From Bacteroidales bacterium UBA4345 (GTDB lineage Bacteria; Bacteroidota; Bacteroidia; Bacteroidales; Paludibacteraceae): a DNA stretch of 64,000 nt. Shown piece after piece: positions 16,191 through 25,639 of the stretch. The stretch covers positions 1-64,000 of the forward strand of contig DGTD01000018.1 of the NCBI GenBank assembly GCA_002396385.1, in the 5' to 3' direction. The first letter of the stretch is position 1, and each line of letters starts with the position of its first letter. The position numbers and the translations under genes were made by a program. The notes beneath the pieces were generated by a model. That model saw only the letters and a program-made list of their open reading frames with translations. It was not told where the DNA came from and ran no database searches.

Positions 16191-17945
16191 TTAAATAAAG
16201 CGTTTCACCCTTTCAACAATTTTATCGGCCGTAATTCCCAACGATTCAAGCAGTTGTTGCGGATTATAGCGGTCGTAGAATTTCTTTTCAAGCCCCAGGT
16301 TGACCACCTTCATGTCCGACGTTCCATAAAACGACGCTATTTTTTCACCGAAGCCGCCATCTACAATACCGTCTTCCAACGTAACGACAAGGCTGTGACC
16401 AGACTTCAGGCTATTCAGAAGTTCTTTATCCAAACCGCTGGCAAACCGTGGATTGATAAGAGTCGGCTTAAAGCCTAATTCCTTTTCGATAGCGGCAGCC
16501 GCCTCTTCACCCTTTTGGAAGAAATCGCCAAGGGCGACAATAGCCACCTTCTCACCCAACTGTTCCACCTTGTACTGATTGATGTTTCCGAACGACATGT
16601 CGGCAGCACGGTGCGCCACCGCATTACCCGGAATCAGAATCAAGACAGGGTATTCCCGTTGGTCAATAGACCAGTCGAGCATATTGACGTACTCTTCGGC
16701 ACTCGACGGGCAGAGCACCACCAAATCGGGTATATTTGTAAATGCCGCCAAGCCGAAGATTCCGAGGTGCGTCACATCGGTCAGGCCATCGAAAGCGGTG
16801 TAATTCATCAGCATTGTGATTGGGGCTTTGTTGATGCATACATCTTGTGAGATTTGGTCGTAGGCACGCTGAAGGAACGTCATGTTGGTAACCACCAGCG
16901 GTTTGGCCCCATTTGTAGCAATACCCGACGCAATGGCAACAGCGGCCTCTTCGGCAATACCCGTGTCAATATATTGCCGGCCGAGTTGCGCACGTTCCTC
17001 AATCCCCAATCCGACCGACATAGGCATAGCAGGAGTCACAACAATGAAATCCTTGTCGTTCCGGGCCTTGTCGAGAATGTATCGTGATGTGATACTAGTA
17101 TACGACTCGCCACTACCGAAATCGAGGGTCGGCTTGCCCGTTGCACGGTCAAACGGCAGACACCAGTGCCAAGCCTCCCTGTTTTCTTCGGCCAGACGGT
17201 AGCCTTTCCCTTTCTGTGTATGTATATGAACAACAACCGGGTGCTTTGAATCTTTCACTTTCTCAAACACATTGATGAGCGCAGCAATGTCGTTGCCGTT
17301 TTCCTCATATACGTAATCCAGTCCGAACGCGCGGAACCAGTTGTTTTGTGCTTGACCATTGCTTTCACGCAAATCTTTAAGGTTCTGGTAAATGCCACCA
17401 TGGTTTTCAGCGATGGCCTGTTCGTTGTCGTTGACAATAACAATGAAATTGCTGCCCAGTTCCGAGCCTGCGACGTTGAGGGCTTCCATCGCCTCACCGC
17501 CCGAGAGGGAACCGTCGCCTATAACTGCCACAATATTCTCACTGCGACCCAGAATGTCTCGTCCTTTGGCAAGTCCAAGGGCAAGAGCCACCGATGTGGA
17601 AGTATGTCCGATGTTGAAAAAGTCGTGTTGGCTTTCCCCGGGGTTGCTATAGCCCGAATCTTCAGAAAAACGGGAATCGTCGATGTAACCGGCCTTGCGC
17701 CCTGTAAGGATTTTGTGGGTATAACTTTGGTGCGACACATCGAAAACGAACTTGTCGGTCGGAGAATCGAACACATAGTGCAAGGCAATGGTAGCCTCAA
17801 CGAAACCAAAGTTAGGGCCAAAGTGTCCACCAATTTTAGTAAGACGGTTGAACAATGCCTCGCGAATCTCTTCCGCAAGACTCTTCATATCGTTGACCGA
17901 TAGTTTTTTCACATCGGCAGGAGCGTTGATTTTGTCTAATATCAT
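16191..17945 (-). CDS. dxs: 1-deoxy-D-xylulose-5-phosphate synthase, short divergent form
   Basis: A 584-residue thiamine-diphosphate enzyme of the DXS family, which condenses pyruvate and glyceraldehyde-3-phosphate to start the non-mevalonate isoprenoid pathway. Seen motifs are GGHFGPNFG (39-47), DVSHQSYTHKILTGR (69-83), the cofactor motif GDGSLSGGEA (143-152) with NDN at 172-174, and DTGIAEEAAVAIASG with the catalytic Glu region. Canonical DXS is ~620-640 residues with DVGHQAYPHKILTGR and GIAEQHAV, so this is the shorter, divergent subgroup. Whether it is the main isoprenoid enzyme or a specialised paralogue cannot be decided here. It has its own promoter. Confidence 0.85.
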   Translation of the reverse strand: MILDKINAPADVKKLSVNDMKSLAEEIREALFNRLTKIGGHFGPNFGFVEATIALHYVFDSPTDKFVFDVSHQSYTHKILTGRKAGYIDDSRFSEDSGYSNPGESQHDFFNIGHTSTSVALALGLAKGRDILGRSENIVAVIGDGSLSGGEAMEALNVAGSELGSNFIVIVNDNEQAIAENHGGIYQNLKDLRESNGQAQNNWFRAFGLDYVYEENGNDIAALINVFEKVKDSKHPVVVHIHTQKGKGYRLAEENREAWHWCLPFDRATGKPTLDFGSGESYTSITSRYILDKARNDKDFIVVTPAMPMSVGLGIEERAQLGRQYIDTGIAEEAAVAIASGIATNGAKPLVVTNMTFLQRAYDQISQDVCINKAPITMLMNYTAFDGLTDVTHLGIFGLAAFTNIPDLVVLCPSSAEEYVNMLDWSIDQREYPVLILIPGNAVAHRAADMSFGNINQYKVEQLGEKVAIVALGDFFQKGEEAAAAIEKELGFKPTLINPRFASGLDKELLNSLKSGHSLVVTLEDGIVDGGFGEKIASFYGTSDMKVVNLGLEKKFYDRYNPQQLLESLGITADKIVERVKRFI

Positions 17946-17999
17946 ATCGAATAAGAATTAACCACACCAGTGGATTTGTTTTTATCTTTTACTTATACA

Positions 18000-18007
18000 C
18001 AAAAATA
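18000..18007 (-). promoter_or_regulatory. -7 promoter element of dxs
   Basis: Minus-strand TATTTTTG (plus CAAAAATA) matches TAnnTTTG, 54 bases before the dxs start codon. No clear -33 TTTG is present. Confidence 0.5.
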
Positions 18008-18195
18008 CCATATTACCGGCATTCGGAAGAAAAACATAATTCGGGGAAAATTACCAATTTTTCGGTTGTCACACCAATAGCCTCATAGTCCGTTTCTTTT
18101 CAACCGCCTGTATGAGGCGCCATGTTTTAAACGTCGGGGCACCCTACAATTCTTTTCAAAAATTGGAGATTCCTTTCAATACACCCCCAATGACT

Positions 18196-18256
18196 TCATT
18201 TTCCATATAATTGGATTCATCGTCCATATTTCCAGATTCTACGGTTTATAAATTTG
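18196..18256 (+). promoter_or_regulatory. Promoter and 21-bp-period direct-repeat operator of the acetylesterase gene
   Basis: TCATTTTCCATAT (18196-18208) and TCATCGTCCATAT (18217-18229) are direct repeats 21 bp apart with 11 of 13 bases identical. A -7 element TAAATTTG follows at 18249-18256, 29 bases before the ATG. The same repeat type, period and distance to the -7 element occur before the lyase gene at 25548-25608. The two-component regulator encoded between the two enzymes is the obvious candidate ligand. Confidence 0.6.
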
Positions 18257-18285
18257 GGACACGAAAAACTACAAGCAGATACACC

Positions 18286-21200
18286 ATGAAAAGAATTATC
18301 ACATTAATGTGTTTGTTGTGCAGCATTGCACTAACAGCACTGGGCCAATACAGAGTCATACCGATTGGCGACTCTACCGTACAGGACTATAACGACGGCT
18401 ATGCGCCAAGGAAAGGTTGGGGACAAATGCTTCCCTTCTTCTTCGACAAAACGAAAGTCACCGTCATGAACAAAGCCATTGGCGGTACCAGTTCGAAAAG
18501 TTACTACGAGAAGCATTGGGCGGCTGTCCGCGACAACCTGAAAGCGGGCGACTTCGTTCTCATCCAGTTCGGCATCAACGACAGGAACAGCTCCGACGCC
18601 AACCGCTATGCGCCAGGCGACGTATTCAAAAGCTACATCAAGAAGTTTGTAGACGACACCCGCGCCAAGAAGGCAAATCCCGTTCTGGTTTCTACGGTTC
18701 GCCGCTGCGCCTGGACTAACGGGAAACCCTACGACTCTTACCACGAGCACCCACAACTGATGCGCGATATGGCGAAAACCCTCAACACTCCGCTTATCGA
18801 CCTCGACAAGTTCTGCTACGACCTTTTTGTGGGACAAGGCGAACTTTACGCTACCCGCTTCCTTACCATGAACCTTGTTGCCGGCGAGTATGCGAACTAC
18901 CCGAAAGGGAACACCGACCAGGTACACTACCAGGAGATGGGCGCTATAGAAAATGCGCGCTTCGTTACAGAAAGCATAGAAAAAAGCACAAACGCCGATT
19001 TGAAGAAATTGGCCGCATGTACCCTTCCACGACACAAAGTAACCATCACCATCAACGACAAGACGAAATCGAAAGCCATTACCCGCAGCGCCGACTACCC
19101 CGCTGGCATTAATGTGACCCTGAAGACCATCAGCCAAGACAAGGCTAAATTTCTGAGATGGGAAGACGGCGACAAGAAGGTAATCGCCACCAAAACGCTT
19201 TACACCTTGAAAATGGGTGACAAAGACGTCACTTACAAAGCCGTCTACGAAAGTGACATTAAGGATGATGAGCCCATAACAGTGAAGCCCGAACTGAAAA
19301 TCGACAACGCGATGAAGGCTCTTGTGGCTTCCAAAGCAAAAAGCTATAAATGGTTCTTCAACAACAAGGAGATTGGCGGTGAGACAAAATCAACACTTAA
19401 AATCACCAACAATGGCACCTATGCTGTTGAAATGGTGCTGGAAGACGGCACAAAAACAAGACTCGACGTTTGCGTAACCATCGGTAGCGACGGCGTTATT
19501 AGGAAGGTTTACCTTATTGGCGACTCTACAGTGTGCAATTATAAGGACTCGCAATACCCGATGACAGGCTGGGGCATGGTCTTGAAATACTTTTTCAACA
19601 ACGACATCCAGATTATCAACCACGCTATTGGCGGGCGCAGTTCCCGCAGTTTCAGAGAGCAAGGACGCTGGAAGGCCGTATTAAACGTACTCGCACCAGG
19701 CGACTTTGTCTTCATCCAGTTCGGCCACAACGACCGCGACACCAAGCCAGAACGATACACCTCTGTACCCGACTACAAAATGCGGCTAGACTCGTTCATA
19801 ACGGAAGCCAGGGCGAAAGGTGCCATTCCGGTACTGGTTTCACCAATGGTGATGAACGCCTGGAAAAACGGAACCATGAGGAACATCTTCACAGAAAACG
19901 GGAACGATTACCGCGGTGCCATGGCCGAAGTGGCGAAAAAACGCAATTGTCCGTTCGTTGACTTGAACATGCTATCGTTCAACTATTTCAAACAATTCAA
20001 CAGCGACTACCTCGCCCGATTCTACTACAACAACTACGTGGCTGGCGAATATGCGAACTACCCGAAAGGCAGCACCGACAACACCCACTTCCAAGAAATG
20101 GGTGCCATTACCCTCTGCAGCTTTATTGCTGATGCGCTGAAACAGATTGACGACCCTTACACAAAAGCATTGGTCAGCTATATGAAGCCAACTTACCAAC
20201 TGTCGGTAGAGGCGAACACCGAAAAACCGGGTGCCATCAGCAACTCCATCAAACTGCCTGCGGGAACGCCTGTTACTGTTAAGGTTCTGCCTGCGACGGG
20301 GAAATTATTTGAAAATTGGAACAACAACGGCAACAATGCCTCCACAAAAACCCTCTACCGCTTCACCATGCCTGCAAAAACAGCAAAACTCACTGCTATT
20401 TTCAAAGGCGGGACAGCCGTAAAAGAAAACATTCCCGACACATTTGAAGCTGGCGACAAAAAGGTGGCCTATTTTACCGATCCTTCTGCCACAGACTATG
20501 ATAACGACGAAATTCTGCCGATGCTGAAAAAGACAAAAGGACTTTTCGTTGAGGAATTTGACGCACAAGAGGCAGAAACAGACCTCAGCGGGTTTGACGT
20601 GGTAGTAATCAGCGAAATTTGTCCATCGACCGCTCCTGCAATGGAGCAGCTCCAACACATGGAAAAACCGACACTCAACATGAAAGTGCACGCCTACAAG
20701 AATGCGGTTGGCGCTTGGAAGTGGGCGACAAACGGTTTCGGCGACAATACCCTTCAAACAACCATTGAAGTACGCCCAGAAAAAGTCAACCACCCTATCT
20801 TTAAAGGTATTGACTTATCAGGCGGGAATGAAATCAAGCTGCTCGACAACGTCAACAACAAAGGACTTACCTTCATGAATGCCAGCGGTTTCACCGGTGT
20901 GGACGGTAAGGTGGAAGAAATTGCCGCCATTGCCGGACAAGAACAGACCAACATCCTTGAAATAAAAGCAGGAACCACCATTAACAGTGTAAAATTACAG
21001 AACAAAATGCTACAGATTGGCATCAACTCCAGTTCTTACGGAGAGCTGACAACTTCGGCAGAAACCCTTCTCGTTAACGGCATATTCTACCTGTTAGAGC
21101 CAGAAGATTTGACCAACAGCGGAAATACCATCAGCGAGAACGCATACAGTATAGTAATGGCTGGCAACGGCGAACTAACCGTTTTCGGTTACTATAGCGA

Positions 21201-21357
21201 AGCGACCCCGCTCTCCATTTTCAACACTTCGGGAGTGGTACTCGCCCAATTTTGGCTGCAACCAAATGTAGCAAGTCAGACCTTTGACCTTTCAAACCTT
21301 CCAACAGGAATTTATATAGCTAAGACAAAGGACATTACCATAAAAATTTTAAATTGA
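18286..21357 (+). CDS. Secreted double-domain SGNH esterase, rhamnogalacturonan acetylesterase-like, with T9SS-type tail
   Basis: About 1023 residues with an N-terminal signal peptide. It carries two SGNH/GDSL (CE12-like) esterase domains. Domain 1 has GDSTVQDY, GGTSSKS, FGINDRN and a VHYQEMGA His. Domain 2 (from ~408) has GDSTVCNY, GGRSSRS, FGHNDRD and THFQEMGA. Both therefore keep the Ser, Gly, Asn and His blocks. Each is followed by a beta-rich repeat (~270-340, ~655-720). Residues ~725-940 form a domain shared with the lyase at 25640. The last ~75 residues look like a T9SS sorting domain (SIFNTSGVVL, then LPTGIYIAKTK). It likely removes acetyl groups from rhamnogalacturonan I outside the cell. 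The start at 18286 is chosen for the signal peptide and promoter spacing. Confidence 0.85.
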   Translation: MKRIITLMCLLCSIALTALGQYRVIPIGDSTVQDYNDGYAPRKGWGQMLPFFFDKTKVTVMNKAIGGTSSKSYYEKHWAAVRDNLKAGDFVLIQFGINDRNSSDANRYAPGDVFKSYIKKFVDDTRAKKANPVLVSTVRRCAWTNGKPYDSYHEHPQLMRDMAKTLNTPLIDLDKFCYDLFVGQGELYATRFLTMNLVAGEYANYPKGNTDQVHYQEMGAIENARFVTESIEKSTNADLKKLAACTLPRHKVTITINDKTKSKAITRSADYPAGINVTLKTISQDKAKFLRWEDGDKKVIATKTLYTLKMGDKDVTYKAVYESDIKDDEPITVKPELKIDNAMKALVASKAKSYKWFFNNKEIGGETKSTLKITNNGTYAVEMVLEDGTKTRLDVCVTIGSDGVIRKVYLIGDSTVCNYKDSQYPMTGWGMVLKYFFNNDIQIINHAIGGRSSRSFREQGRWKAVLNVLAPGDFVFIQFGHNDRDTKPERYTSVPDYKMRLDSFITEARAKGAIPVLVSPMVMNAWKNGTMRNIFTENGNDYRGAMAEVAKKRNCPFVDLNMLSFNYFKQFNSDYLARFYYNNYVAGEYANYPKGSTDNTHFQEMGAITLCSFIADALKQIDDPYTKALVSYMKPTYQLSVEANTEKPGAISNSIKLPAGTPVTVKVLPATGKLFENWNNNGNNASTKTLYRFTMPAKTAKLTAIFKGGTAVKENIPDTFEAGDKKVAYFTDPSATDYDNDEILPMLKKTKGLFVEEFDAQEAETDLSGFDVVVISEICPSTAPAMEQLQHMEKPTLNMKVHAYKNAVGAWKWATNGFGDNTLQTTIEVRPEKVNHPIFKGIDLSGGNEIKLLDNVNNKGLTFMNASGFTGVDGKVEEIAAIAGQEQTNILEIKAGTTINSVKLQNKMLQIGINSSSYGELTTSAETLLVNGIFYLLEPEDLTNSGNTISENAYSIVMAGNGELTVFGYYSEATPLSIFNTSGVVLAQFWLQPNVASQTFDLSNLPTGIYIAKTKDITIKILN

Positions 21358-21422
21358 TAGTAACATTACTTTTTATTTTAAACCTAATTCCATAACGCAA
21401 CAAGAGAACTTTAACTATGCAG

Positions 21423-21457
21423 ACAGGAACCTTCACACGGAGGTTCCTGTTTTTTTA
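21423..21457 (+). terminator. Rho-independent terminator after the acetylesterase
   Basis: A perfect 10-bp stem, ACAGGAACCT (21423-21432) with its complement at 21441-21450, surrounds an 8-base loop and is followed by seven T. Confidence 0.9.
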
Positions 21458-21551
21458 TATTCCTATTCGGAGAAAACGATTTATATAAAATTCTGCTATA
21501 TTTACAGAATAACTGCAAATTGGCGACTACGCACCATGAAACAACACATCA

Positions 21552-24500
21552 ATGAATAGGGTCATTCTCTACATAGTATTGTTTTTCAGTTCCTTCGTTT
21601 ATACATGCCGTATAAATGCAGGCCAATACGTATTTTCCCATTTCACAACCCGGGAAGGCCTGTCAAGCAACCACATTCACGACATTGCGCAAGACCCTAA
21701 CGGATTTATATGGATAGCCACACACTATGGAATTTGCAGATTCAACGGGACAACATTCCACAATTTTGTGGCCAGCGACTATCCGACCATGTTCCGCAAC
21801 GACATCTACCACTCCTTTCTAATGAAGGACGGAGAAGTTGCCTTTGGCAGTTCAAAAGGTACTCTTGTATCCTACAACAGCCGATCGGACAGCTTTACCG
21901 ACTACTCACCGACCGGCTCTTTCTACTACGACATTACGGGTTACACCCTATGCCCAGACGGAGAAGAACTGATTTCAACAACCGAAGGTGTCTATTCCTA
22001 CATTTCCCAGCACAAAAAAATACAGTTCAAGCCCATTGTGCCCAAAGGGACTGCCGTCTACGAACTGTTTAAAGACCACCACAACCAGTATTGGCTAGGG
22101 ACACACCGGGGAGTTACACTTTACCGGGAAACAGGCGAAAAAATTAAAGGTTTTGAAGTACTGGAACAAATCAACGAGCAAATCAACAATATCTGCCAGC
22201 CCGACAAATCAACCATTCTGCTCTGTTCGTCAACAGGGTCTTTATGGATGGTGGAGGTTGGTGACAACGGGGAATTCAAGCACCTGAAAAAGGTTGATAC
22301 TCCTTTCAGAAACATCTCAGAAATCTGTCTCGACGGCTCCTCTATTTGGATTGGGACTGCAGGTGCGGGACTTTGGAAGGCGAGCTACCAGAAAAAAGGA
22401 CTCACGTTCGAGAGGTGCATGCCCATCAATCGCGATGATAGCGATTTACGCAAGATTTCGGCCTTGTTTAAAGACGCAGACGGGAATATATGGGTAGGGA
22501 CACAAAATACCGGACTTTGGCGTGTAACCCCCGTCTGGCAGGCAGCAGTCGCCTTCTCCTCCGACTTGGGCATTCCAACCGTAACTGGCACCTCTTTTTA
22601 TGTAAACAGCCGCAACGAGCTACTTCTGGGGACCGACGGACAGGGACTTTTCGTCCTCGACTCCCTTTACAACATAAAACGCCACCTCACCGAAAGCGAC
22701 GGGCTCTCGGCTAACAGCATATTGTCGATAACCCCCTATAAGAGCCATTGTCTGGTTTCGTACTGGGGAGGCGAGCTTTCGGATCTGCAACCAGACTCAT
22801 ACCAAAACAGAAAAATAGCCTATAACGGAATAGACAAGCCCTCGTACACCGCAAAATTTGCAAATTCCACATCCAACAACGAGATATGGGTGTGCACATC
22901 GGGCGACGGAGTCTATAAAGGTTCCGAGCAGAACGGCTGGGAACGGCTGCACTTCCCTGAAAACGCAGGTTTCGGACAACCCCTGCAAGACCAATGGATC
23001 AACCACGTGTGCTTTTCGCCACAAGCGACTTGGATTGCGACCACCCCGTATGGAGGGTAGGCAGCGACGGACAATACCGGGCCCTGTTTCCCGACACAGA
23101 AACAAATACCACCCACAACCCAACAGAACTGCACCAGTGCGCTGTTGACGAGACAGGCAACTGCTACCTTGCAACAAGCGACGGGGTCTACCGTTGCCCC
23201 GCCAACAGCAATTTGTTCGAGAAGCTAGCGTTCCTGCCAGCAGGTTCTTACGGTTCCATCTACTACGAGGGTAACGACCGGTTTTGGACCAGCGGCACCA
23301 ACGGAATTGTCTCCTTCTCATTCCAAAAGAAAACTTTTTGCAATGAAGTAGACGCCCTCGACGGGTACGACCGCAATTTCTTCATTCCCAGAGCTATATA
23401 CAAAGACCGGCAAAACCATTTCTTTTTTGGTACCAAACAGGGTTTTGTGGTAGTAAACGACAAGATAGCGGAACTTAAGACAAAAGTCCACGTTGAGTGG
23501 TCGGACCTTTATTCGCGCGGGGTCAGGGTAAAAGTCGACAGCACGGGACTGCTTCCGACCTCACTAGCGTATCTTGACCAACTGCGCCTTACCTACGACC
23601 AGACCGACATCAGTTTGAAATTTGATGTTGTCAACCTCGACTTCCGCAACTCCATCAACGCATTTTACCGAATTGGCGGCCTAGACACCACCTGGGTACC
23701 TGTCGACAAAGACCATTCAATAGCAATCACCCAGCTATCGCCTGGCGATTACCAATTAGAAGTCCGCTTCTTCAGCAAAGGCGAACTGCTAGACGGAGTA
23801 GGACTGCAAATGGGTATTCAAGTGTCACCGCCCTGGTGGCGCACGTGGTGGTTCTACACCCTGCTCACCCTGTGCATTGTTACCGCTGCAATACTATTCT
23901 TCTACTACCGTATCCGCACCATAACCCGGCAGAAAAAGGAATTGGAACAGAAAGTGGCAGAACGAACGCACGAACTGAGCGAAGCCAACCTGTCGCTCCA
24001 ACAGCGGGAAAAAGAAGTGGAACTCCAAAACGAGATGCTGCACAGTGCGCTTAAAGACAAAGACCAACTGGTTTCTATTGTTGCCCACGACCTGAAGAAC
24101 CCTATGTTCTCGATTGTAGGCTCGCTGGAAGACCTGCTGCGTACCGAAGAAGCGAAAGACAACACCCTGCTCCGCCAGGTTTACCACGCATCGTCTGTTC
24201 TGCAAGGACAGATGCTAAAACTATTGGATTGGGCAACCGAGAACAAGATTACAGCCACCTGTGAATATCAGGACATCGACCTAAAGGAGATTGTGGCAGA
24301 AGTGGCCGCATTGGCACACGGAATGCTCAGCGACAAACGTGTGAAACTGAACGTTGACATAAACATAAACCACTACGTCTATGCCGACCCGAGAATGCTG
24401 TCGACCATCGTCAGAAACCTGCTGACGAACGCCATAAAGTTCAGTCCGGAAGGTGCTACAGTTAAGCTGGAAGGATGCGAAACAGACGGGCGCGCACGCA

Positions 24501-25531
24501 TCTCGGTTAAAGACGAAGGGGTGGGTATGACTCAGGAAACCATCGGCAAACTCCTCTCCGGCATACGTACAACACATTTGGGGACCGCCTCGGAAAAAGG
24601 TTACGGACTGGGATTCGGCATCATACAAGAGTTTGTAAAACAGAACCAGGGAACGCTGGATATAAAAAGCGAGATAGGGAAAGGAACCTCTATAGACGTT
24701 GAACTCGTTTTAACCGGGAAAGCAATAGAGAAAAAGACCAAGCGGACGACTGCCGCCACCCCGGCCATTGAAATAAACAGAGAGCTTCTGGAAGGGAAAA
24801 CCATTCTGGTTGTGGACGACGATCCGCTAATCTTGCTCCACCTTAAAGCCCTTTTGTCGAAATTTGTGAACGTCCTCACTGCCGATAACGGAGAAGACGG
24901 ACTGCTGTTGGCAAAGAACAACATACCCGACCTTATTCTGAGCGACGTTGATATGCCCAAAATGAATGGAATGGAAATGTTCGATGCCATAAAAGAGAAT
25001 TCGGTGACCTCGAACGTCCCATTTCTGTTTATTTCCGCTATAAACGAAGAGGCGCTACGCATCCGCGGTCTCTCGCGCGGAGCCATCGACTATATACCCA
25101 AGCCTTTCAACGAGCAGGAAATCATTATGAAGGTCTGCAACGTCCTCTCAGTGCTGAAAAAGCAGCAGCTATCGGTACTGCTGAAAGCCATGAACGGGGA
25201 AGAGCAGAAAAAGGAAGAAGTAAACCCACTATTGGACCAACTGCTTGATGTGGTAAAAGAACATTACCAAGAACCGGGCTACTCGTTCGACGACATAGCA
25301 AGCGCACTGGGACTTAGCAAATCGACACTAACACGCCGGTTGAAATCGCTAACCGACAAATCGCCAGTAGAAATATTGTCGGACTACCGGCTCAACAAGG
25401 CAAAGCAACTGTTACTCTCGGGAAGCGAGACTGTAAGCGACGTGGCCTATGCGGTAGGGTTTAACGACCCCCTCTACTTCAGCAAAAAATTTAAAGAGGC
25501 ATTTGGCTGTCCGCCCTCTAAAATCAAGTAA
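21552..25531 (+). pseudogene. Hybrid two-component system regulator (HTCS), interrupted by one frameshift
   Basis: Two overlapping frames together encode one ~1325-residue HTCS, a one-protein sensor kinase and transcription activator for glycan use. The first frame (21552-23060) gives a signal peptide and beta-propeller repeats (GLSSNHIHDIAQDPNGFIWI type) and stops at TAG 23058-23060. The second carries on from about 23061 with more propeller, a Y_Y_Y-type domain and a membrane helix (~23848-23910). It then has a HisKA H-box (VAHDLKNP), an ATPase domain (NLLTNAIKFS), a receiver (VVDDDP, SDVDMP) and an AraC helix-turn-helix. One extra base in the GGG run at 23055-23057 would restore GGVGSDG and a full frame. 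It lies between two pectin enzymes, which it probably controls. Confidence 0.85.
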
Positions 25532-25547
25532 AAAAACAGGGTTGGAG

Positions 25548-25608
25548 CAATTTTACATATGAATGAGTCAATTTTACATAATTGGATTTCAGCATGATAC
25601 TAATTTTG
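25548..25608 (+). promoter_or_regulatory. Promoter and 21-bp-period direct-repeat operator of the PL11 lyase gene
   Basis: Two perfect 12-bp direct repeats, CAATTTTACATA at 25548-25559 and 25569-25580, are exactly 21 bp apart. The -7 element TAATTTTG is at 25601-25608, 32 bases after the start of the second repeat. AATTGGATT follows the second repeat here and the first repeat at 18209-18217 before the acetylesterase gene. Direct repeats two helical turns apart suit a dimeric AraC-type regulator. Confidence 0.65.
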
Positions 25609-25639
25609 TATCAGCATTAACTACTAAAACTTTAATATC

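Noticed and set aside
18080-18118. Inverted repeat GCCTCATA/TATGAGGC upstream of the acetylesterase
   Set aside because: Arms of 8 bp separated by 23 bases, not repeated at the lyase promoter; no clear role.
22994-23060. An ATG at 22994 as the start of a separate sensor-kinase gene
   Set aside because: The sequence before 23061 in that frame is unrelated to the propeller fold, while the other frame gives a good match. One frameshifted gene explains both parts.
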